A stretch of DNA of 64,000 bases, from NCBI GenBank assembly GCA_964605655.1, contig CAZSDK010000004.1, positions 1 to 64,000 of the forward strand, given 5' to 3'. The stretch comes from JAKLIX01 sp964605655. GTDB taxonomy: Bacteria > Bacteroidota > Bacteroidia > Bacteroidales > CAIXZF01. The translations under genes and the position numbers were made by a program. The notes under the pieces were generated by a model. The model saw only the letters and a list, made by a program, of their open reading frames with translations. It made no database searches and was not told where the DNA came from. Positions 54,325-63,100 of this stretch are shown in pieces (positions within the stretch are counted from its first letter, which is position 1; every line of letters begins with the position of its first letter).

Positions 54325-55002
54325 TTATAAACACCTGATCTTTAATTGATTGACTAATTCCGGATCGGTGGTGGTCCTGTTACTCTCATTATAAGGGATG
54401 GCGGAAGAGTGTATTTCCTTAACGTGGGTGCAGGTAAGGATTTGATTAATGTTCTCAGGTCTTACGGAGCCTCCGGGCATGATGATGATACGGTCACCGG
54501 CATTCTCCTGGAGTGCTTTTAAGGTCTCTGTTCCTTCCAGAGCAGTTTGCTTGCCACCAGAAGTCAGGACTCTGTCAAAGCCCAGCGATATCAGAGATTC
54601 GAGTGATTTTAACGGATCAGGTACTTGATCAAAGGCCCGGTGAAAGGTCACTGACATCGGTCTTGCCGCCTCTATCAGCCTGGCACATTGATTCATGTCA
54701 ACATCTCCGTCTTTCCCCAGAATCCCAAACACCACACCTTGCATACCCAACATTTTACAGGTTTCTATATCCATCTTCATGGTGGAGAGCTCCAGGTCAT
54801 GGTAGCAGAAGTCGCCCGCCCTGGGCCTGATCAGCACATGGATGGGCAGGGAGATAAGGTTCCGTGTGAGCGACAAAGCACCGAAGCTGGGTGTGGTACC
54901 TCCCTGTTCGAGGTTTTCACATAATTCTATCCGGTCGGCGCCTCCCTGTTGGGCAGCCAGGGCGGATAGCAGTGAACCGGTGCAGATTTCAAGCAGGGTC
55001 AT
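54325..55002 (-). CDS. cutC: CutC-family TIM-barrel protein
   Basis: A 225-residue protein of the CutC family, with LLEICTGSLLSALAAQQGGA, RIELCENLEQGGTTPS, VLIRPRAGDFCYHDLE and FHRAFDQV. CutC was named for copper tolerance in E. coli, but the copper link has been weak elsewhere. The ATG at 55002 is chosen because MTLLEIC is the family start; an upstream start at 55185 would run into the previous gene. It sits 4 bases after the glycosylasparaginase gene and 7 before the GH2 gene, with no copper-related gene near, so a role in sugar handling is more likely here, though unproven. Confidence 0.85.
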   Translation of the reverse strand: MTLLEICTGSLLSALAAQQGGADRIELCENLEQGGTTPSFGALSLTRNLISLPIHVLIRPRAGDFCYHDLELSTMKMDIETCKMLGMQGVVFGILGKDGDVDMNQCARLIEAARPMSVTFHRAFDQVPDPLKSLESLISLGFDRVLTSGGKQTALEGTETLKALQENAGDRIIIMPGGSVRPENINQILTCTHVKEIHSSAIPYNESNRTTTDPELVNQLKIRCL

Positions 55003-55006
55003 CGGC

Positions 55007-56002
55007 TTAGTACCATGAGGGTGAAGACCTGAGCTCGTTGGGAATGTCGGCATTTTGTACGGCATACTCAAAGCCTTTCGTAAGACTGTACGCCCCAAAC
55101 TGCCCCTGGGTGTTGATGGCCAGAAAACCGACCTGTTTATCCTTAACCTGCGATTGTCTCCACTTGAGGATCCTTTCGATGGCACCTTTGCAAGCTTCCT
55201 CGGGACTCCTTCCCTGACGCATCAGTTCCACCACGGTATGGGCTCCGGCAATCCGGATGACTTCCTCGCCGACCCCCGTGGCTGTGGCTGCTCCCACTTC
55301 ATTATCGACAAAAAGAGCAGCCCCAATAATCGGTGAATCCCCGACCCTGCCATGCATCTTGTATGCCAGTCCGCTGGTAGTGCAGGCTCCCGACAGATTT
55401 CCTTCCAGGTCGAGAGCAAGCATCCCGATGGTATCATGTCCTGTTTTCATTTCTGGCTGATATCCGGAGGTCTTCAGCCATTCTTTCCATGCCGTTTCTG
55501 ACTCAGGAGTTAGGAGATTCTCCTTCGGAAAGCCTTCCCGCAGGGCGAACTGCAGAGCACCTTCACCCACCAGCATGATGTGAGGAGTCTTTTCCATCAC
55601 TTTCCTGGCAACGGAGATGGGGTGCATGATATGTTCAAGGAAGGCCACGGATCCGCAATTTCCAATATGGTCCATGATACAGGCATCGAGGGTCACATGG
55701 CCGTCTCTGTCGGGCAGGCCCCCGTACCCCACTGATTTAACCTTGGGATCACCTTCCGGGACTTGAACACCAGCTTCCACGGCATCGAGAGCCTTCCCTT
55801 TGTTAATCAGTACTTTCCATGCTTCCTCATTGGCCGGTTTTCCGAAATGCCAGGTAGAGATGACCAAAGGAGATTTCGTTATCATTTTAAAGCCTGGAAC
55901 CATTTTCAGGTTAGTCCCGGTCGTAATGGGCAACACTTTCTTCATGGCCAGCAACGCTGCCGATAAAGTGCTCAGGCGGATGAACTGTCTTCTGTTACTC
56001 AT
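55007..56002 (-). CDS. N4-(beta-N-acetylglucosaminyl)-L-asparaginase (glycosylasparaginase)
   Basis: An Ntn-hydrolase of 331 residues that splits the bond between Asn and the first GlcNAc of an N-glycan. The nucleophile is Thr191, exposed by self-cleavage in GHDTIGMLALD; the beta-chain also has LAYKMHGRVGDSPIIGAALF and GVGEEVIR. The N-terminus carries a Tat-type signal, SNRRQFIRLSTLSAALLA, so it is probably exported folded by the TatA system; some relatives are ordinary isoaspartyl peptidases, but the WHFGKPANEEAW start favours the glycosyl type. It lies 19 bases after the ROK kinase gene. Confidence 0.88.
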   Translation of the reverse strand: MSNRRQFIRLSTLSAALLAMKKVLPITTGTNLKMVPGFKMITKSPLVISTWHFGKPANEEAWKVLINKGKALDAVEAGVQVPEGDPKVKSVGYGGLPDRDGHVTLDACIMDHIGNCGSVAFLEHIMHPISVARKVMEKTPHIMLVGEGALQFALREGFPKENLLTPESETAWKEWLKTSGYQPEMKTGHDTIGMLALDLEGNLSGACTTSGLAYKMHGRVGDSPIIGAALFVDNEVGAATATGVGEEVIRIAGAHTVVELMRQGRSPEEACKGAIERILKWRQSQVKDKQVGFLAINTQGQFGAYSLTKGFEYAVQNADIPNELRSSPSWY

Positions 56003-56021
56003 TCGTAGGATACTGTTTATG

Positions 56022-56987
56022 TTATTTCACTGCGGATTGCATGACGAGGGCTGCCGCTCCAAGGATAGCCGCATCATTTTCAGGCAGTTGGCTGGGTAGA
56101 AGTTTAACCTTATCCTTATAGATGGAAAGAAGGGATGCTTCCATATATTTTTTAGTAGGTTCAAAAAGAAGGGCACCAGCCTGTGCCAGTCCGCCAAACA
56201 GGATGATGGCTTCAGGGCTTGAAAAAGCCACAAAATCAGCCAGGCTGGCTCCCAGCTTCCTGCTTGTGACATCGAAAGCCTCCAACGCCAATCCGTCACC
56301 TGCCAGGGCTGCCTCGTAAATGCGTCTGGAGGTTACCTCCTCACCGGGAATATTCCTGAGTAAACTGGGGATTGATGAAACGCCTAACAGTTCCTTTGCT
56401 GTTCTGGTGATGCCGGTGGCAGAGACAAAGGTTTCCAGACAGCCCCTTCTCCCGCATCCGCATTCTCTGCCTCCGGGATCAACGATGACATGCCCAAGTT
56501 CACCGGCAAAACCATCATGACCGTAAACCAGTTGTCCATTGGCCACAACGCCGCTTCCGAGTCCTGTTCCCAGGGTGATCATAATAAAATCCTTCATCCC
56601 TCTTGCGGCTCCGAATATCATCTCTCCCAAAGCCGCGGCATTGGCATCATTGGTGAGCCTGACCGGAATGTCACTGAAATGGTACTGTACCAACGATGCC
56701 AGGGGGATCTGGTCTTTCCATCTCAGGTTGGCAGCCCGTTCGATGCAACCGTTCTTTATATTGCCATTAGGAGCTCCGATACCAATACCAGTCAGTGAAA
56801 TCCGAGGATCGTGGGTTTGGGCCATCTCATGGATGCAACCTGCCATGGCTGTGGCAAAATCGACGGGTGCCGGATATTGATCTGTCTTTAAAATGCTCTT
56901 TGTAAAACATTGACCCGATGCATCCACCAGGCCGATGACCGTGTTGGTGGCACCGATATCAATTCCGGCAACTGCTTCTTTTATCAT
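56022..56987 (-). CDS. ROK-family sugar kinase
   Basis: A 321-residue ROK protein with the ATP-binding start GIDIGATNTVIGLVD, the sugar-binding ELGHVIVDPGG and the zinc motif CGCGRRGCLE. It has no N-terminal DNA-binding helix-turn-helix, so it is a kinase and not a ROK repressor. The preferred sugar (glucose, N-acetylglucosamine, N-acetylmannosamine or mannose) cannot be told from sequence; its place before glycosylasparaginase and mannosidase genes favours a sugar set free from N-glycans. Its ATG lies in an inverted repeat. Confidence 0.88.
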   Translation of the reverse strand: MIKEAVAGIDIGATNTVIGLVDASGQCFTKSILKTDQYPAPVDFATAMAGCIHEMAQTHDPRISLTGIGIGAPNGNIKNGCIERAANLRWKDQIPLASLVQYHFSDIPVRLTNDANAAALGEMIFGAARGMKDFIMITLGTGLGSGVVANGQLVYGHDGFAGELGHVIVDPGGRECGCGRRGCLETFVSATGITRTAKELLGVSSIPSLLRNIPGEEVTSRRIYEAALAGDGLALEAFDVTSRKLGASLADFVAFSSPEAIILFGGLAQAGALLFEPTKKYMEASLLSIYKDKVKLLPSQLPENDAAILGAAALVMQSAVK

Positions 56988-57005
56988 AAATGCTCATTTA
57001 TGATA
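56982..57005 (-). promoter_or_regulatory. 11-bp inverted repeat over the ROK kinase start codon
   Basis: TATCATAAATG (56982-56992) and CATTTATGATA (56995-57005) are exact reverse complements around CT. The start codon of the kinase lies in one arm. It could be an operator for a dimeric repressor of the glycan operon or an mRNA hairpin that hides the start. Confidence 0.45.
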
Positions 57006-57057
57006 GTAAAGATGCAAAGTTTTTCTTTATAAAGATGAAGAAATCGGGAAGTCAGCG

Positions 57058-57134
57058 AAAACCGGCAAGGGGACGCTGATTCACCCTGCTCTTCACTGTT
57101 GAACTTCAGCTTTTTGCGTCCCGTTACCGGTTTT
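57058..57134 (-). terminator. terminator-like imperfect inverted repeat after the giant gene
   Basis: Arms 57116-57134 and 57058-57076 match at 17 of 19 positions (AAAACCGG ... GGGACGC), with a 39-base loop. On the minus strand the second arm ends in GGTTTT. It begins 7 bases after the stop of the giant T9SS gene. The long loop makes it a weak classical terminator. Confidence 0.4.
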
Positions 57135-57141
57135 AATAAGA

Positions 57142-60100
57142 TTATTTAACCAAGATAAGCCGTTTGGTATCCTGGAAAATGCCGCGGTCGTAAACTGCCT
57201 CTATGGAATAGTAGTACACTCCCTGCGGGCAGTTTGAACAATCGAAGGTGATGGTATGCCTGCCTTTTCCGAACCTTTCATGGTCGAGAAGCAGGTCGAC
57301 ACGTTCTCCTAAAGAGTTATTCACCGACAACGATACGGTGGCATCCTCAGATAGGGTGAAGCTGATCCTGGTCACCTGGTCAAGTGGATTGGGAACTGCA
57401 TCCCCCAAAGAGAACAAATTACCGGTCACCGGAAGGGTCATCTCAGGCATAAATAGCATGAAGTCAGTATACTCAACTCCCTGGTCATCGGCTATAACAC
57501 TCCCCGAAAGTGCCTCAAAGTTGAAATCTTGTTTGATGGGAGAACCTGGAACCAGCTCAATGTCAAATATTTTCTGGTTCTTGTAAAGTGATACGGGGAC
57601 CAGGCTGTACCAGCTGATGGTCAGTTGTCCCTTGTCCTGATGATAATAGAATCCGCCATTATATTCCAGTACAGAGCTTACCTTATTGACGCTGTACTTT
57701 TCAGGCAGACCTATTGACAGGGAGATAGCACCTATGGTTCTGTCTTCTCCGCTTAATACGGGAATCCTGATCATTTCTTTTTCCCGTGTTGAAATGGCAC
57801 CATCAGGAATGATGGTGACGGAAGGTGGCTGTTTGACCATAGGAGGGTCATAGGAACCATTGACATCACCGTAACAGAGTGCCAGTAGATTGACGGTGTA
57901 GGTTCCGGGAGTCACCATGGTAAGGGAAGGATTCTCAAAGGCCCAGTCACCAACCGGGAAGGAGGTGATATATCCGATATACCTCCTGGCTGTCATTAAG
58001 GCATCAATGGTGTTGACAATGGCTGAACCGTCCACATTGGCTGCTTTCAGGTACAGACCCGTAAGCAGTGACATCTGAACATAATGCTTCAGGATGATCA
58101 GGGCATCAGTAGAATTGGCTCCACCCCATGGCTTGGTGCTTTTTGCCGTCAGGTTCAACAGACCTTCCGTGTAGGTGGTAAATGAATAATATCCACTGGT
58201 GTTCGTAATGGTCGAGTCGAGTTTAATATTGTTCTGCCTCAGGTAGATTTTGGTGTTGTTCATAGGCGTCAGTGCAGCGTTTCCATAGTTGATGGTTCCT
58301 GAAACACTGGCTGCCGGAGCTGCATTGAAGATGGCAAAGGCCATGTCGAAGCTCTGTCCCGCGGACGGATGCCCGGGCATGTAATGATGATCAACGTAAC
58401 CATTGGGGAAGTTGGGATTATTGCCATTGAACCATACGGCATCGTCGTTCCACCGGGCATTCAGGGGAGTGGTCCTCCAACCCAGGGTGTTGTCCATCCA
58501 CCAGTCAGGGTGCAGGTACTGGACTTCGAGCCAGTAAACAGTTCCCTGTGTTTGGTTGAAGGCATTGTTGACGATGGGAAAATCAAACCGGAAGGTTCGC
58601 AGGTTGTTGTTGGGCTGCCATACCTGGGTAGCTGGGTCGTACCACCAGGCTGGGATGCTGTCACAGACTTCCGTAACATTATAATCCCCGGGTTCGAAGA
58701 CATGCTGCCATAAGATGTCTCCCGGTTTGCTGTAACTGTTGTTGCTCTCTGGGATGTCCGTCCTGATGAGTAATCTGATGGTATCAGAACCCGGTCCGTT
58801 GGGTGACAGGGAGTCATCAGCAAAGTTGTGCCACGTCCTGATATGGTTGATGGTACCTGTCTGAGTACACAGGAAATCATCGGCGGTGGGAGTCCAGCTC
58901 AGATCGACGGAAACTGCATGTCCGTTCGGGTTAAGGTCAGGCGGCTGTGACCAGTGCATCTTCGTGGCTCCGGGTTGACTGATAAACAAGCGGTAATCTT
59001 CCACTTCACCGTCGCTGGCGGTGCCGGAGGTTCCGATATTCTGGGCGGTGCAGACCCTGAACCTGGCAAAGGTTTTTCCGGTATGGGCATTGTTCGGGAT
59101 GGCGAATCCCAGGTTGTTGTTTCCGGCAACTACGGCCTGGTTGGTGAAGACCTGTTCTCCGTTATCGCTCCAATCGCCGTCGGCATTGAAATCGACCCAG
59201 GCCTGCAGGAAGCCTGCTGCGGAGGCATTTACAATCAGGGTGGCATTGTTGCCGGGGATAAGGTTGGAGGTGAACAGAACCCCGTCTTCATCATCATTAT
59301 TGTTTTGGTCATCTCCCAGGGCAGCTGGATGAGGCAGCCCGTTGGCCTCCTGGTCAACAAGATTCCCTAATTTGAGTGCTCCTCCCAGTGCGTGATTGGC
59401 TCCGTTGCTTAATGCCAGAGTTGGGTAACCCGGGTCAGGAGCATCCCCCCAGTCAAAGTACTCAGGCTGAGGTTCTTCGATGATGACCCTGTAGTCTTCG
59501 ACTTCACCGTTGGGAGCCAGCCCGGTGAAGGAGAGCCCTGGCATGGTGCTGATACGGAACCTGGCATAGGTGGTGTCGGTGATGGCATTGTTGGGCACAG
59601 GGAAGATGACGACATTGGGTCCTGCCGCACTGTTCAGGTTGTTGATGATCTGCTCGTTCTGCTCGTTCCAGTCACCATCAGCATTGAAGTCTACCCAGCC
59701 TGTGATAAAGACGTTGGCAATGGAAGCGACGATGGTGACGCTGGCGTTCTGTCCCTGTACGAGCGGGGTGTTGAAGGTGACCCCGTCTTCATCGGCCAGG
59801 TTGTTGAGGTCGTCGCCGTTGGCAGCGACGGAGGGAAAGCCGTTGAGTTCGGTATCTTTCAAAAGACCCATGAATACGGCCTGTATGGCAGGGTTATGCC
59901 TGGCGCCGTTGGCAGCCAGCAGGGTGGAGTATGAGTTGGGCGCATCACCATAATCGTAGAAAGCCTGGGTGGAGGTAATCTTGAAGGCGAGGTTTTCGAA
60001 GGGATGGGTAGCGAAGGTGATGGGAGACCAGGGCCCCTGGCTGCCGTTGGTGAGGGTACGGGTGGCAGCGCCGCAAAGGATGGGCATGTCGGAGCGGAAG

Positions 60101-63100
60101 GCTTCCTGCCAGCGCCACAGTGGCGGACTGGTGGCGGAGTTGGACACGGCCTGTATCTCGAGCCAGTATCGGGTGCCCTGGACCTGTTCAAAGGGCAGGG
60201 TGAGATACCAGGAGTATTCGTAGATCATGGCAGCCTCGTTGTTGAGGACGCCTGTGGTGGTCTCCATGGCTTCCGCCAGGGTGATGTCGGCGGACCAGAG
60301 GGGAGGCTCTGCAGGCAGACAGGTGGCACCGGCAGTGTTGGCATGGATGGCCAGGTGGAAGTGGTTGATGCCGGAGCCTCTGATCTCGGTGGTGCCGTTG
60401 GTCTCATAGTTTCCCCACCAGTGGAGGTCGGTGACGACGCCTCCGTTGCAGAGCCAGTCATCGGCCAGGGCAATGCCCATGGTATTTTGTCCTGAGATAT
60501 AGTCATGGTCATGCAGACCGGGCAGGGTGGGGTTGTAGGGTTGTTGCCATTTGATGCCGGTCAGGGCGGTGATCTCGACCAGGTAGTCTTCTACTTCACC
60601 ATTGGGAGCCTGTCCGGTATAAGAGAGCCCCTGCTGGGTACATATTCTGAAGCGGGCATAGGTGTTCCCTAGGACGGCGTTGGCAGGAACCTGGAAGGTG
60701 AGGTGGTTGTTTCCTGCAGCCAGGAGCTGGTCGGAGAAGATCTTTTCACCAGCTTCGCCGAAGTCACCGTCGGCGTTGAAGTCGACCCAGGCGGTGAGGA
60801 AGGCCCCGGCCAGGCTGGAGTTGACGGTGACGATGGAAGGATTGCCCTGGTTGAGGGGCCAGTTGAAGGTGACCCCGTCTTCGTCGTCGAGGTTGTTGAG
60901 GTCATCGCCGTTGGCATTGACGGAGGGGAAGCCGTTGGCTTCGGTGTCGGGCGCATTGCCCATGAAGACGATACCGTTGACGATATGCCTGGGTCCGTTG
61001 GAAGCGAGCAGGGTTGAATAGGTATCGGGCGCATCGCCGAAGTCAAGCTCAGGGGCAGGTTCTTCGATGATGACCCTGTAGTCTTCGACTTCACCATTGG
61101 GAGCCAGCCCGGTGAAGGAGAGCCCTGGCATGGTGCTGATACGGAACCTGGCATAGGTGGTGTCGGTGATGGCATTGTTGGGCACAGGGAAGATGACGAC
61201 ATTGGGTCCTGCCGCACTGTTCAGGTTGTTGATGATCTGCTCGTTCTGCTCGTTCCAGTCACCATCAGCATTGAAGTCTACCCAGCCTGTGATAAAGACG
61301 TTGGCAATGGAAGCGACGATGGTGACGCTGGCGTTCTGTCCCTGTACGAGCGGGGTGTTGAAGGTGACCCCGTCTTCATCGGCCAGGTTGTTGAGGTCGT
61401 CGCCGTTGGCAGCGACGGAGGGAAAGCCGTTGAGTTCGGTATCTTTCAAAAGACCCATGAATACGGCCTGTATGGCAGGGTTATGCCTGGCGCCGTTGGC
61501 AGCCAGCAGGGTGGAGTACGAGTTGGGAGCATCGCCATAGTCGTAATACGCCTGTGTGGAGGTGATCTTGAAGGCAAGGTTTTCGAAAGGATGGCTAGGG
61601 AAGGCGATGGGAGACCAGGGCCCCTGGCTGCCGTTGGTGAGGGTGCGGGTGGCAGCGCCGCAGAGGATGGGCATGTCGGAGCGGAAGGCTTCCTGCCAGC
61701 GCCACAGGGGCGGACTGGTGGCGGAGTTGGACACGGCCTGTATCTCGAGCCAGTATCGGTTGCCCTGGACCTGTTCAAAGGGCAGGGTGAGATACCAGGA
61801 GTATTCGTAGATCATGGCAGCCTCGTTGTTGAGGACGCCTGTGGTGGTCTCCATGGCTTCCGCCAGGGTGATGTCGGCGGACCAGAGGGGAGGCTCTGCA
61901 GGCAGACAGGTGGCACCGGCAGTGTTGGCATGGATGGCCAGGTGGAAGTGGTTGATGCCGGAGCCTCTGATCTCGGTGGTGCCGTTGGTCTCATAGTTTC
62001 CCCACCAGTGGAGGTCGGTGACGACGCCTCCGTTGCAGAGCCAGTCATCGGCCAGGGCTATGCCAATGGTGTTCTGCCCTGACATATAGTCGTGGTCATG
62101 CAGGCCAGGAAGGGTGGGGTTGTAGGGTTGTTGCCATTTGATGCCTGTTGTGGTTGAAATGTCAACCAGATAATCTTCCACCTCACCGTCAGGAGCATAG
62201 CAACAAGGGTTCAATCCCTGTACCGTGCTCAGACGGAAACGAACACAGGTGTTCCCCGGATTGGCATTAGGCGGCACATAAAAATAAAGGTAATTATTGC
62301 CCGGCAGCATGGTGACACTGCTGAATATCTGCTCTGATGCGCCGCTAAAGGTGCCGCTGTGGTCAAAGTCGATCCAGGCATTCAGAAATGCTCCTGATAC
62401 ACTCGATTTCACCGTGACCATACAAGGATTGCCCGGATGAAGCGGCCAGTTGAAAATGACACCATCTTCATCATCAACATTGTTCAGGTCATCGCCGTTG
62501 CAGCCCGGAGTGGGTTGCCCGTCGCTGTCGTAATCCACGGTGTCACCGAGAAAAGTGACACCATCAAGCTCATGCCTCGGTCCGTCGGAGGCATACAGGG
62601 TCGCATAGCTGTCGGGTGCATCCCCGTAATCGAGGGCCAGTTTTTTTACCACGATGTCTTTCCTGGCACTGAAACCATCCTGGTCCACACAAATGATACG
62701 GAAAAAATACCACCTGGGAAGATGAAGAATGAAAGTGTCGACAGGAGGATCGGGACCCCATTTGATCTTGCCACCTGTCGGCACGATGGATTGTTCCATC
62801 GGACACACTATGGCCAGGTGCCCGATACGTGCCGTTTTATTGGCATAAGGCGGATTGGAATTAACGTTGTCGGCATAGCCTGTGACCGTGCAGGAGGAAG
62901 GATCCATGGTGCCGGTCTCCTTTTCCCCGGTGCCCGGGTCCATGAAGCCCACCGTATGCATGCCATTGTCTGGCTCATTATCGATGGAGTTGAAGGTGGT
63001 CGTATGAGAAGGCCCTAACTGGCCATTCTCAATGAAAGTCATGGTGGCAATCACATCCTGGCAACGTTCCAGTTCATTCTTCATCAGGTCAAAAGTCTGG

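Noticed and set aside
61483..62082. Long open frames on the plus strand opposite the giant gene (also 60004-60495)
   Set aside because: They mirror the direct repeat of the giant gene, have no recognisable domain and no start signals; GC-rich repeats keep the opposite frames open.
59471..62147. The 1.09-kb direct repeat as a mobile element
   Set aside because: It is in frame, encodes structural domains and has no transposase, terminal inverted repeats or target duplications.
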